Positions 43,256-51,665 of a stretch of 64,000 bases of DNA are shown here, piece by piece (position 1 is the stretch's first letter; each line of letters opens with the position of its first letter). This stretch comes from Pseudomonas purpurea (GTDB lineage: Bacteria; Pseudomonadota; Gammaproteobacteria; Pseudomonadales; Pseudomonadaceae). The notes beneath the pieces were generated by a model, which was not told the DNA's origin, did not search any database, and worked only from the letters and a program-made list of their open reading frames with translations. Made by a program: the position numbers and the translations under genes. The DNA lies in the NCBI RefSeq assembly GCF_039908635.1, contig NZ_CP150918.1:1984001-2048000 (forward strand), written 5' to 3'.

Positions 43256-43423
43256 ATGCTTGAACTCACGGAGGCAGTGCAACAGTTGCTGGACCGGGCT
43301 ACCACTCAGGTACGACAGGAGTCCAGTCGACAGGTCACAAACGTTCTGCGCTACACCAATCGAGATGACGGGCCGCCTTGGCAGATTACCTGGACTACAA
43401 GGAGTAAAGATCAAAATCAATAG
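43256..43423 (+). CDS. 55-residue peptide of unknown function
   Basis: ATG 43256 after AAGGGAGAACAAG. MLELTEAVQQLLDRATTQVR is a likely amphipathic helix, followed by a polar, Trp-containing tail (DDGPPWQITWTTRSKDQNQ). It lies 76 bases before the M29-like gene on the same strand. A helical leader with a distinct tail is compatible with a modified-peptide precursor or with a small regulatory protein; nothing proves either. Confidence 0.6.
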   Translation: MLELTEAVQQLLDRATTQVRQESSRQVTNVLRYTNRDDGPPWQITWTTRSKDQNQ

Positions 43424-43499
43424 CGCTCGGTACGGCCCGGCTCTGGTTTAGGGGCGGGCTGTTTGTTGTTCATGGGCACATGTATCCAGGGAGTGATAT

Positions 43500-44630
43500 A
43501 TGAAAGCTGAGACTTGGCAGGGTGTACAAAGGTTGGTGGATGACTACGTAAAAGTAGGACCAGACGACCGTGTGATAGTGATCTATGCCAGCGATAGTGA
43601 AGAGCAGGCGGCTTGGGTAAGTGTCGCCTTGGAGTGTCGAAAAATCTCTTTTCACAGAGTCTGGATGCAGCCCCTGTACGACACGGGATTTCAGGAGCGA
43701 CTAACACGTTCGATACCGTCACCGGATTCGTTCACAGGACGCATTGTCGTGATTACGTTGGAGCGCGACACACTCTCCCATCATGAAAAACTACTCGTCG
43801 CGCTGGCTCCGTTCGAGCGCTCGCGCCGGCTGGTGTTTCGGATTATCAACGCTTGCGAAGCGTTGTTTTCGACAGCGCTGCAAGAAGGGCCAGAAGCGTT
43901 GTCGGCACGTAATACCGCTATTCTGGAGCGAGCGCTTTTAGCAAGTCGAATGAGAATTACATCTCCCGCGGGCACAGACTTGCGGATAACGCTGGATAAT
44001 GATCTTTACAGGTGGGTGAGCAATCGGGGTATCGCCCGTCCAGGCGGTACGGTGGTACTTCCTGCGGGAGAAGTGGCTACCTTTCCGGCTTCGATCGAGG
44101 GCGTGCTTGTCGCCGACTTCGCGTTCAACGTCAACGCCATTACTTCCCAAGATGCCAGGTTGGTATCTCACCCGGTCACTGTGCAAATCAAAGGTCGACA
44201 GGCCGTGAGCTGGACTTGTCGAAGTCTGGACGTTCAGCGTTTCCTGGATGAATGTTTTGGTCAGCCCTGCGTTCGGAATGTGGGTGAGCTGGGGCTGGGT
44301 ACCAACATTGGTATCACCTCCAGCCTACCTCTGAACTCGCATATCAATGAGCGTTGCCCTGGCGTGCACCTTGGGTTTGGTCAGCATAATCAGGATCCTG
44401 AGCAGGTTGGTTATGACTGTCGGCTCCATCTGGATCTGATTGCTCGTGGTGGATTGGTTTGGTTTGACGATGATCCGGTCCCACTTGACCTCGCAAACTT
44501 GCGTCCCTCCAGTGGTCCTCATCCCATGAGCCCAAGAGATGAAGATGCTTTCCAGCCGGATGACGATGATGTGTTGGAAGACTGCTGTGGTGTTATGACT
44601 TGCGACGGTTTGAGATTGAGCAACATCTGA
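43500..44630 (+). CDS. Aminopeptidase T (peptidase M29)-like protein
   Basis: 376 residues, ATG 43500. N-terminal Rossmann-like half (VGPDDRVIVIYASDSEEQAAWVSVAL) and a C-terminal half with the M29 ligand pattern: Glu191 in PAGEVATFP, Glu263 in GELGLGTN, His290 in GVHLGFG, and His310/Asp312 in LHLDLIA. The tyrosine general acid of true M29 enzymes is not obvious, so activity may differ. M29-like proteins also occur in natural-product clusters. The end is acidic (FQPDDDDVLEDCC). Lies with the small peptide gene between the inverted MITEs. Confidence 0.7.
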   Translation: MKAETWQGVQRLVDDYVKVGPDDRVIVIYASDSEEQAAWVSVALECRKISFHRVWMQPLYDTGFQERLTRSIPSPDSFTGRIVVITLERDTLSHHEKLLVALAPFERSRRLVFRIINACEALFSTALQEGPEALSARNTAILERALLASRMRITSPAGTDLRITLDNDLYRWVSNRGIARPGGTVVLPAGEVATFPASIEGVLVADFAFNVNAITSQDARLVSHPVTVQIKGRQAVSWTCRSLDVQRFLDECFGQPCVRNVGELGLGTNIGITSSLPLNSHINERCPGVHLGFGQHNQDPEQVGYDCRLHLDLIARGGLVWFDDDPVPLDLANLRPSSGPHPMSPRDEDAFQPDDDDVLEDCCGVMTCDGLRLSNI

Positions 44631-44639
44631 TGTGATTAG

Positions 44640-44860
44640 ACGTTTTCTAAACGCCACTGACCAGTTCCGCAACCGGTCCACGGTGGCAATGTTCAGTGTG
44701 TTGGCGACGAGCAGCAGGGCGCTCTGGTGTAGTGGAAACTCGGTTTTGATGCTGGCCTCGAGTCTTTTGCCGGTGACCCTGTCGAGGCGTTGATTGAACG
44801 GCAGCCGTCAAGCCATTCAGTAGCGCTCTGATAGGCGTTTACGATCCTTGCAATTAAAGG
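44640..44860 (-). pseudogene. Decayed protein fragment
   Basis: On the minus strand one frame reads RLDRVTGKRLEASIKTEF, then LLLVANTLNIATVDRLRNWS; it is protein-like but has no start and is interrupted. I do not recognise it. Confidence 0.3.
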
Positions 44861-44929
44861 CGTGCGTGGTAAGCCTGCTTGGTAACAGGGGGGGATTTTT
44901 CATCCTTTAGCACCATGAGACCTGTGCTA

Positions 44930-45071
44930 GGGTCTGTACGAAAAGTCGCCGAGTGGCGATCAGGCAAGGCAAAAACAGGCGAGGAAGCGGAGTTTACGGG
45001 TTGTAAATGAGCATTCCGAGCCTGTTTTTAACGCAGCATGATCGACACGCAGGCAGTTTTCGTACAGAGCC
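44930..45071. mobile_element. 142-bp MITE (copy 2), inserted at the osmE stop codon
   Basis: Starts GGGTCTGTACGAAAAG and ends CGTACAGAGCC with flanking TA target duplication. By eye an exact inverted copy of 42450-42591. Its last base and the TA duplication supply the TAG stop of osmE. Confidence 0.88.
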
Positions 45072-45424
45072 TAGTAACCGCCGCCACCCCCGCCGCTCGA
45101 AGGCTCCCTGGCCTTCTGTTGGATGCGACTCCATTCCGCGCAGGTCATGAAGCTTTTGTGATCCACTTTGCCATTGCCATCGAAGCTGACATTAAAGGTC
45201 TGCTTTTGCCCGGCCTGCGTGAGCATGTAGTCAAAGCAGGTGCCGAGTTCGACCGTGCGATCACTGATTGCCAGAGGTTTGCCGCCGATTTGTTGGACCT
45301 GATCCTTGCTCATGCCCGTCTCGACTTTTGCGACCAGCGGTTGGTCTCGATAGACCTGCGAGTTTGAGCTGCATCCAGTTAGTGCGCACAACATGGCGAT
45401 CAGTGTAAATAGAGCGGTGCTCAT
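45071..45424 (-). CDS. osmE: OsmE-type osmotically inducible lipoprotein
   Basis: 117 residues. Lipoprotein signal (MSTALFTLIAMLCALTGC), then the SmpA/OmlA fold: VETGMSKDQVQQIGGKPLAI, CFDYMLTQAGQKQTFNVSFDGNGKVDH. The C-terminus is Gly-rich (SSGGGGGGY). The stop codon TAG is made from the TA target duplication plus the first base of the MITE; the native stop may have been here or further on. Outer-membrane lipoprotein, likely induced by osmotic stress. Confidence 0.85.
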   Translation of the reverse strand: MSTALFTLIAMLCALTGCSSNSQVYRDQPLVAKVETGMSKDQVQQIGGKPLAISDRTVELGTCFDYMLTQAGQKQTFNVSFDGNGKVDHKSFMTCAEWSRIQQKAREPSSGGGGGGY

Positions 45425-45849
45425 GACTAGGCTCCCGTGAGTGAGTGTCGTGAAGAGACTCTTGGGTGCATCAATAGAATTAAAGTCGAGTTCGGCGGCA
45501 CGCGCCGATTAATCTATGAGCCGTTGTGAGAGGTGTCGGCGTGTCCGGGGGGCGGGCAACAAAAAGCCCACGTTGAGTGGGCTGTTTGTTTGGGGCGCTG
45601 GTTCCGTCAGCGGTCTAGAGTGTGCTCCGCGGCCTCGGCGCAAGCAACGACGAGGCGACGAAACGCCGGGCCTGGATGCGGGGCTGACGAACGGAGAGGG
45701 AGTGACAGGCCGTTGAGCGCCAAGCTTTCTATTTTGCGGGGACGGCCGCTGATCATTCAGGCCGTTATAGGCTGAGTTGGTGTTGCGCTGATACTGGATT
45801 GCTGCCAATGGTCGCGTTACATTCCGTGTTTTCAGGGCAAGGAACAAAT
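45425..45849. other. Divergent upstream region with a terminator
   Basis: 425 bases; no credible gene. Contains the hairpin AGCCCAC/GTGGGCT (45561-45590) whose T-tract is on the minus strand, upstream of osmE, so a separate minus-strand transcript between about 45600 and 45800 is possible. Confidence 0.3.
45561..45590 (-). terminator. Orphan terminator upstream of osmE
   Basis: Minus strand: AGCCCAC TCAAC GTGGGCT followed by TTTTG. No protein gene ends here on that strand. Confidence 0.6.
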
Positions 45850-46185
45850 ATGCGGATTTTGATCGGGACGCTTGCTGTTTTCATGCTGGCGGGGTGTTCT
45901 TTGCCAGCATCGCTGGTGCCGGGTGAGCCCAATGTCAGCAAGCTCACTGCCAAGGCGCCAAAGGAGTATGCCTTGTGTGTTCTGCCTGCCTGGCAGCGCG
46001 AGATTCCCAAGACGACTCAAGTCTCGATTACCAACGGGTACCGGATCACGGCGCCGGGCATCGTCACCTCCGATGAGGTCCTGGATATCGTGAAGTCGAA
46101 AAACGGCAGCCGGGTTTCGCTTTATCAGCGGGCACCATGGGCCAAGACAGGCGCCCTGAAGAAGTCAGTGAACGACTGTTTGTAG
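45850..46185 (+). CDS. Small lipoprotein
   Basis: 111 residues from ATG 45850 (AAGGAAC upstream). Lipoprotein signal MRILIGTLAVFMLAGC; mature part with LCVLPAWQREIPKTTQVSITNGYRI and Cys near the end. No family recognised. Divergent from osmE, so it may share stress regulation. Confidence 0.65.
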   Translation: MRILIGTLAVFMLAGCSLPASLVPGEPNVSKLTAKAPKEYALCVLPAWQREIPKTTQVSITNGYRITAPGIVTSDEVLDIVKSKNGSRVSLYQRAPWAKTGALKKSVNDCL

Positions 46186-46316
46186 CTCATACATCCTGTA
46201 TTGCGGCGAGTAATCAGCAGGGGGCCCAGGTGAAAGGCTCGATCCGCAGGCAGGGCAGACGCTCTTCTGTTCGCTGCGGATCATTTTGTAAACCGCCCCG
46301 CCAATCGGCAAGGTCA

Positions 46317-47864
46317 TCAATTTGAAATGACGGTCCTGTTTCGTCCGCTGGTCTTGGCGATGTACAGCGCCTTGTCAGCGGCAATGACCAGGCTGTCGGG
46401 GGTATCAATATCCGCTCCCGGCGAAGCGCTCACGCCGAAGCTTGCGGTGACCTTGCCGAGGGGCGACAGGTTATGTTCCAGCTCGGCTTCTTCAAGTGTG
46501 CGGCGAATTTTTTCGGCCAGCAGAAAGGCCCCGACATAGTCCGTGTTGGTCAACACAACGGCAAACTCCTCTCCACCGTATCGAGCGGCCAGGTCGCCGG
46601 ATCGATTGACGCAGTCTCGGATGATTGCGCCGACGGCCTTGAGGCAGCTATCACCTTTCACATGGCCGTAATGGTCGTTGTAGCTCTTGAACAAGTCGAT
46701 GTCGATCATGATCAGGGCCACGCCATCGAGCTTGCGTTTTGCCCGACCGATTTCTGCCTCCAGGAACAGGTCGAACTGGCGTCGGTTGGACAGGCCCGTC
46801 AGGCCATCCTGCAAGGCCAGCAGCTCGAGGTTTTTATTGGCTTCGATGTAGCTTTTCTGAGAGTTCTGCAGTTCTCGTTGCACCTGGATTTGCAGGCTCA
46901 TGGCCTTGATCAGGCGATAACCGAGAAAACTGAGAATGAGCAGCAGCGTGGCGGATATGACAAAACTGGCAAACGACTCTCTGCGCCAGTCGGTCAATAT
47001 TTCGTTTCTGTCAAAAGCTGCGATCACAACCAGCGGGTAGCCCTGGATTCGACGAAAGCCGATCACCCGTTTTACCCCGTCAATAAATGATCTGATGGTC
47101 GCAGTCCCGAATTCGACGTCGGGAGTCAACAAGGCAAATACTTCGCCTTTTGCGATGTTCGTGCCGATATCCGTGTCACGGAAGGGGCGACGTACCAGGA
47201 TCGTTCCATTGGTATTGATCAGGTTGATGATGCCATTGGTGCCCATGTCAACGCCGTTGTACAGGCCCAGGAAGTAGTTCAGGTAGAGGGTCGCAATCGT
47301 CACTCCGGCAAAGCTGCCATCGGGATGATTGATTCGACGCGATACGGTCATCACCCAATCATTGGTTGAGCGGCTACGTATCGAGGGCCCCAGGTAAGGT
47401 CCCGCATCGGGATGGTCGCGATGATAAATAAAGTAATCACGGTCCGAGTTGTTGGCGCCAGCAGGGATTATCCCGTTGGAGTTCAGTAGCCAGCGGCCCT
47501 GTTCGTCATAGATGAAAAAGCCATGTATTTGCGGCAGTCGCTTTTGTTGAACTTTGAGCAGCTCCCCCAGTTTTTTCAGGCTTTCTGGAGCTGCACCTTC
47601 GGTTTCCAGCCGATCCTTGACGCTGACGAGCACCGTGTCGGCCTGGGTTAGCGTGCCCTCTATATTGGAAGACAAGGTCCGGGCCAGGTTTGACATCTCG
47701 GTTTCTTTGTCATGGAGGTGATACTCCAGGGAGGTGAAAATCCCCCAGATGCTGACAACAATCAGTGACAGGCACACGGCGGCAATGAACAGAATGACGT
47801 GGCCCACTTTAAGCTTGGCGTCTGCCCACTCCGTGGCAAACAGCGACGATCCTTTGGTCAGCAT
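46317..47864 (-). CDS. Diguanylate cyclase with dCache sensor
   Basis: 515 residues. N-terminal membrane helix (about 20-42), periplasmic dCache-type domain (about 60-290: DRDYFIYHRDHPDAGPYLGPSIRSRSTNDWVMTVSRR, a ligand-binding signature), second helix (about 300-325), short coiled coil and a C-terminal GGDEF domain with the active GGEEF at 430-434. The inhibitory I-site RSGD lies five residues upstream of GGEEF, so product feedback is expected. Makes cyclic di-GMP in response to an extracellular small molecule. Confidence 0.93.
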   Translation of the reverse strand: MLTKGSSLFATEWADAKLKVGHVILFIAAVCLSLIVVSIWGIFTSLEYHLHDKETEMSNLARTLSSNIEGTLTQADTVLVSVKDRLETEGAAPESLKKLGELLKVQQKRLPQIHGFFIYDEQGRWLLNSNGIIPAGANNSDRDYFIYHRDHPDAGPYLGPSIRSRSTNDWVMTVSRRINHPDGSFAGVTIATLYLNYFLGLYNGVDMGTNGIINLINTNGTILVRRPFRDTDIGTNIAKGEVFALLTPDVEFGTATIRSFIDGVKRVIGFRRIQGYPLVVIAAFDRNEILTDWRRESFASFVISATLLLILSFLGYRLIKAMSLQIQVQRELQNSQKSYIEANKNLELLALQDGLTGLSNRRQFDLFLEAEIGRAKRKLDGVALIMIDIDLFKSYNDHYGHVKGDSCLKAVGAIIRDCVNRSGDLAARYGGEEFAVVLTNTDYVGAFLLAEKIRRTLEEAELEHNLSPLGKVTASFGVSASPGADIDTPDSLVIAADKALYIAKTSGRNRTVISN

Positions 47865-47998
47865 TGAGTACCGGTCCTGGACTCGAATAATTGGGAATGA
47901 GCATAGTTGCTTTTCGGGGCCCGGAGCGTGTTTTGGCGGCAGTCGAGACAGGGTGGGCGCAAGCGGTATGGAGTGTTTTCAGAGGGGCCTGTTTTCAG

Positions 47999-48250
47999 TC
48001 ACCGCTGTGATGCCAGGGGGGAGAAGTCGGGTCTGGCCGATGGATTTGGACTGCGCTGGCCGCTGGCCTGGATTTCACACACGAAGTGGTCACGTTGCCG
48101 GTTTTTGGCGGTGAGGTCCACGGTCAGCTGTTTCGCGGCCGAGGAGCACTGCTCATACGCGTCAGGTGCCTTCCAGTGCTCGATGAGGATCACCTGGCAG
48201 TCTGCGCGGGAGGCGTCGGTGCACAGATAAAGCAGCAAGAAGACGGTCAT
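47999..48250 (-). CDS. Small exported protein
   Basis: 83 residues, ATG 48250 after a consensus ACAGGAGG. Short signal-like start (MTVFLLLYLCTDASRA) and three more Cys. The next gene upstream overlaps its start by four bases (ATGA), so the pair is translationally coupled. Function unknown. Confidence 0.55.
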   Translation of the reverse strand: MTVFLLLYLCTDASRADCQVILIEHWKAPDAYEQCSSAAKQLTVDLTAKNRQRDHFVCEIQASGQRSPNPSARPDFSPLASQR

Positions 48251-48450
48251 GAAACCTCCTGTCGGAATTTGCTCATGGCCATGACGGCTGGCTTAACCCG
48301 GATCGGAATATGACTAAGTATGGGCGTCCCTTCAGCTTCGGCCAGCCGCGTGGCGTTCATTACGTCAAAGGAAGGTGCCACCCGCGCCGCAGGGTCGTCG
48401 TTGTGCTGGTAACATCGCGTTTTTTCGTCAGCCAACTCCCAAGGATTCAT
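48247..48450 (-). CDS. Small hypothetical protein, coupled to the exported protein
   Basis: 67 residues if it starts at ATG 48450; an internal ATG at 48360 (MNATRLAEAEGTP) would give 37. The ribosome site is weak for both. Ends MSKFRQEVS with the stop overlapping the next start. Basic and soluble. No family recognised. Confidence 0.4.
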   Translation of the reverse strand: MNPWELADEKTRCYQHNDDPAARVAPSFDVMNATRLAEAEGTPILSHIPIRVKPAVMAMSKFRQEVS

Positions 48451-48485
48451 GGCTGCCGATACCCAGCAACTGAAGGAATGTTTTC

Positions 48486-48806
48486 ATGATTGTCACCACC
48501 ACCCACGCCATCGAGGGTCGTCAGATCGCGGCCTACCTGGACATCGTCAGCGCCGAATCCGTGCAGGGCATCAACGTCGTTCGGGATGTGTTCGCCGGGA
48601 TGCGGGACTTTTTCGGCGGACGTTCCCAGACCCTGGAGCGGGCATTGAAAGAGGCGCGGGCCCAGGCCACCGATGAGATCAAGGAGCGGGCGCGTGGCCT
48701 TCAGGCGGACGCTGTGGTGGGCCTGGATTTCGAGATCAGCATGCCTTCCGGCAAAGGCGGAATGGTCGTGGTGTTTGTGACCGGAACGGCGGTGAAGCTC
48801 AAGTAA
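48486..48806 (+). CDS. YbjQ/DUF74 family heavy-metal-binding-like protein
   Basis: 106 residues, ATG 48486 after AAGGAATG. YbjQ family: MIVTTTHAIEGRQIAAYLDIVSAESVQGIN, LERALKEARAQATDEIKERARGLQADAVVGLDFEISM. Forms homopentamers; role unknown despite the Pfam name suggesting metal binding. Intact length. Confidence 0.9.
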   Translation: MIVTTTHAIEGRQIAAYLDIVSAESVQGINVVRDVFAGMRDFFGGRSQTLERALKEARAQATDEIKERARGLQADAVVGLDFEISMPSGKGGMVVVFVTGTAVKLK

Positions 48807-48993
48807 GACTGACGGGTTAGCGTCTGTCAGAAGGGCGCGAGTGCTGCGTACATTCTGTAGGGCCATTCGTCGGGCCCTTTGATTTTGAATGATCGGTCTG
48901 GGAATGACCGGCTAGTCTCAAAAGCCTTGAGGGGCGGTATTTTCCAGGTAATCCATTGTTTGCCGATGCCGCCCTGTTGGAAGGGGCCAAGAG

Positions 48994-49185
48994 ATGAACA
49001 ACCGATACATTGAAGATGACGGTGCGGAGTATCCGGTCAACAACTGTGTGCAGTGTGGTCAGACGGATTACGTTGCAGGGTTTGGTGAGACACCGACCAA
49101 GCCGGGGCAGGCCAGGTTGCCAGTGGTCGCCAAAACAACGGCCAAGCCGTTCATGCCCAAGGTCGCCGCTCCTGTCAGGAAGTAA
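48994..49185 (+). CDS. Small CxxC protein
   Basis: 63 residues, ATG 48994. One NNCVQCGQTDYV pair suggests a minimal zinc site or disulfide. Basic, Pro/Lys-rich tail (KPFMPKVAAPVRK). Followed by an intrinsic terminator 15 bases downstream, which supports it as a real gene. Confidence 0.65.
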   Translation: MNNRYIEDDGAEYPVNNCVQCGQTDYVAGFGETPTKPGQARLPVVAKTTAKPFMPKVAAPVRK

Positions 49186-49200
49186 CCCTAAGGTCGATCA

Positions 49201-49228
49201 AACCCCGCCATTTAGCGCGGGGTTTTTT
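49201..49228 (+). terminator. Terminator of the small CxxC gene
   Basis: CCCCGC CATTTA GCGCGGGG hairpin followed by six T. Confidence 0.85.
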
Positions 49229-49531
49229 GTGCGTGTCGTTTGGCTGACAAGGGTGGCGAACGTTCCTGCACGGTGTGTGGGCTTTTGAACGGGAGTGATG
49301 GATTTTTTCACGCTTCTTTCACAAGTGCAGACGTAGTCTCAGCTCATCCGTTAGAAAGCAATTCCATTGGCCCGTCTCCCCAGCGGGCTTTTTTTTGCTC
49401 GCGATTAAACTCTTTGCGTAATTGCTGTCCAACAGTCGCGATCAGCGGTGTGGGCACACGTATTGGTTTATCCTTGCCGCGTTCAAGCACCCGATTTCTT
49501 ACTGTTCAGTACTCCTTTTGAGGTTCATGTC
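49229..49531. other. Gap, 300 bases
   Basis: Frames here have no credible product. CCCAGCGGGCTTTTTTTTGC at about 49379 may be part of a weak terminator. Promoter region of the glycine-zipper gene. Confidence 0.3.
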
Positions 49532-49903
49532 ATGCGTTTAACTCTGCCTGCTCTGGTTCTGGGGCTTCTGGTCGCTCAAGGTGCAATGGCTGCCGGTGAT
49601 GGCACCGCAGCATTGGGCGGTGGCCTGGGTGGTGCGCTGGGTAATGTGGTCGGTCAGAAAATGGGCGGCAGCACAGGCGCGGCGATTGGTGCTGGCGTTG
49701 CGGGCGCGGCGGGCAGTGCAGTAGCGGCGCGCAAGGGCAGCCGAACCAAAGCGGCCATCGGTGGTGGTGTCGGCGCGGCCGGTGGCTCCGTGATTGGCAA
49801 CTCGCTGGGCGGCAAGACCGGCGCCACCATCGGCGCAGGCCTGGGCGGCGCAGCGGGCGGCGCGGTAGGCAGCAGCATGGGCAAGAAGCACAAGGGGCAC
49901 TGA
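49532..49903 (+). CDS. Glycine-zipper exported protein
   Basis: 123 residues, ATG 49532 after TTTTGAGG. Signal peptide (MRLTLPALVLGLLVAQGAMA), then repeated Gly-zipper units in which G recurs every four residues (GGGLGGALGNVVG, GAAIGAGVAGAAG, GTKTGATIGAGLGGAAG). A short basic end (KKHKGH). Such proteins insert in or line the outer membrane. Terminator 16 bases downstream. Confidence 0.85.
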   Translation: MRLTLPALVLGLLVAQGAMAAGDGTAALGGGLGGALGNVVGQKMGGSTGAAIGAGVAGAAGSAVAARKGSRTKAAIGGGVGAAGGSVIGNSLGGKTGATIGAGLGGAAGGAVGSSMGKKHKGH

Positions 49904-49919
49904 TCCCGACGGTTGACAC

Positions 49920-49947
49920 AAAAGCCCGGCTCACTGCTGGGCTTTTG
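49920..49947 (+). terminator. Terminator of the glycine-zipper gene
   Basis: AAAGCCCgGC TCACT GCTGGGCTTTT; T-tracts on both strands. Confidence 0.8.
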
Positions 49948-50077
49948 CATTCCGGATCACCCAACCCCTGGCACCCCATGCTAGTGCGCTAGTTGAGTGG
50001 CGGGCTGACGGAGAGACTCAAACTCTAACCCCTTGCCACACTGGAGCCTGAATCCAGTGTGTCCAATGACACGCAAA

Positions 50078-50404
50078 TCACAACTCCAACTGATCGGACC
50101 TGATCCCAAAGGCCAGTGCAATTTTCTCCCGAGTCGCCCGGCGTGGTTTGTTTACCGCTTCTTGCTGAGCAAAGGCCGGTTGTGAAATCCCCATGCGTTT
50201 CGCCACTTCTTCCTGAGTCAGGTTCAAATGTTCACGCCAGGCGCGGATCGGCGTGGCACCGTCGACCATGCGACTGACCACTGCGTGCGGGATCAGGTCG
50301 CGGTCACCGTGTTCAGCGAGATATTGCTCATAGGGAATCACCACGAACGCTGGTTTGCCGTCCGGGCCATTGATGATTTGTACGTCAGTAGGTACGTTCG
50401 TCAC
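50078..50404 (-). CDS. XRE-family antitoxin
   Basis: 108 residues. Helix-turn-helix in the C-terminal half (LNLTQEEVAKRMGISQPAFAQQEAVNKPRRATREKIALAFG). N-terminal half (PDGKPAFVVIPYEQYL) is the antitoxin-type extension that contacts the toxin. The start overlaps the toxin stop by 20 bases. Binds the toxin and represses the shared promoter. Confidence 0.85.
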   Translation of the reverse strand: MTNVPTDVQIINGPDGKPAFVVIPYEQYLAEHGDRDLIPHAVVSRMVDGATPIRAWREHLNLTQEEVAKRMGISQPAFAQQEAVNKPRRATREKIALAFGIRSDQLEL

Positions 50405-50639
50405 GTTTCTTGACCTCTTGAATGCTGATGACCTGGATCGAACCGTTCCAATCGAACAGGACTCGGTAGTTACCGACCCGTAGGCGATACCCGTAATCGT
50501 GGAGGCTCAGCGCCTTGACGTTGATCACGTCGGGCATGCGTTCCAGGCAGGTCACGGCATCGCGAATCTGAGTCCGGTGCAGGGCGTGTACTCTGAGCAG
50601 TTGCTTGACCGCTTTTCGGGTCCAGTAGATTTCATTCAT
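50385..50639 (-). CDS. RelE/ParE-superfamily toxin
   Basis: 84 residues from ATG 50639 (MNEIYWTRKAVKQLL); longer in-frame starts lie in AT-rich sequence. The RelE fold is clear: AVTCLERMPDVINVKALSLHDYGYRLRVGNYRVLF and VISIQEVKKRDERTY. Likely an mRNA interferase. Toxin first, antitoxin second, 20-base overlap, as in HigBA-like modules. An AT-rich upstream promoter precedes it. Confidence 0.85.
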   Translation of the reverse strand: MNEIYWTRKAVKQLLRVHALHRTQIRDAVTCLERMPDVINVKALSLHDYGYRLRVGNYRVLFDWNGSIQVISIQEVKKRDERTY

Positions 50640-50893
50640 GGATGTTAATAAGCTTTCCATAAGGTATGCAATTAAATTCTTATGTATTAATAAGTCTTTA
50701 TTGGCGCTTTCCATGCGCCTCCCTCACAAACCCTAGGTCTGCAACCTAACCGCCGTGCTCGCAAACAGTTGCTGGATGTGAACCGCTCTCGTTATTCTGC
50801 TGAACCCTTTCTTTGATCCTGGGTGATCGAACAAGGCACTGGCCGTACCTGAGCCGCTTCCCGGAATGTAGTGTTGATAACGGATCAGATGCG

Positions 50894-51586
50894 ATGAATG
50901 CACAGCTCGACTTCGGCCCGATCAAGGCCGTGATTTTCGATATGGATGGTTTGTTGCTCGACACGGAGGGCATTTACACCGAGGTCACGTCGATCATTGC
51001 CCAGCGCTATGGCCGAACCTTCGACTGGAGCGTCAAGCAGAACATCATCGGCCGTGGCGCGGCGGACCTGGCGCGCTACATTGTCGAAGCGCTGGACCTG
51101 CCGATCACTGCCGAGGAGTTCCTGGTGGTTCGCGAGCCCTTGATGCGCGAGCGCTTTCCCCGTGCGCTGGCGATGCCGGGCGCCGAGGCGTTGGTGCGCC
51201 ACCTCAAGGCCAACAACATTCCGATTGCCGTGGGCACCAGTTCGTCACGCGAGTCGTTCGGCCAGAAAACCACCCTGCATGGCGAGTGGTTTGCGCTGTT
51301 TGACACCATCGTCACGGCCGACGACCCGCAAGTAGGTGCTGCCAAACCGGCGCCGGACATTTTCCTGGTGGCGGCGCAACGTCTGGGCGTGGCGCCTGAG
51401 GACTGTCTGGTGTTCGAGGACTCACCGTTCGGCGTCACTGCGGCGAAAGCGGCGGGGATGACCGCGATTGCGGTGCCTGATGCGGCGATGGCCGATGAAA
51501 AATATGCACATGCCGATGGAATCCTTCGCTCGTTGAAGGCGTTCCAGCCAGGTGCGTGCGGTCTGCCGGTGCTGGAGCTGGCGTAA
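50894..51586 (+). CDS. HAD-superfamily phosphatase (GS1/pseudouridine-5'-phosphatase-like)
   Basis: 230 residues from ATG 50894. HAD motifs: I FDMDGLLLDTEG (DxDG with catalytic Asp), II GTSSSRESF, III KPAPDIF with K, IV EDSPFGV. The cap insertion between I and II is the helical C1 type. Matches the GS1-like group that hydrolyses small phospho-esters; exact substrate unknown. Confidence 0.9.
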   Translation: MNAQLDFGPIKAVIFDMDGLLLDTEGIYTEVTSIIAQRYGRTFDWSVKQNIIGRGAADLARYIVEALDLPITAEEFLVVREPLMRERFPRALAMPGAEALVRHLKANNIPIAVGTSSSRESFGQKTTLHGEWFALFDTIVTADDPQVGAAKPAPDIFLVAAQRLGVAPEDCLVFEDSPFGVTAAKAAGMTAIAVPDAAMADEKYAHADGILRSLKAFQPGACGLPVLELA

Positions 51587-51604
51587 CCCGTCACCCGTCC
51601 AGCC

Positions 51605-51658
51605 CCACACAAAAACGCCGGGCAACCTGATCAAAGGTTGCCCGGCGTTTTTGTGTGG
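51605..51658. terminator. Long bidirectional terminator
   Basis: 23-bp near-perfect stem CACACAAAAACGCCGGGCAA / TTGCCCGGCGTTTTTGTGTG, with T/A tracts inside each arm. Serves the HAD gene (plus) and the SDR gene (minus). Confidence 0.95.
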
Positions 51659-51665
51659 CCAGTGA

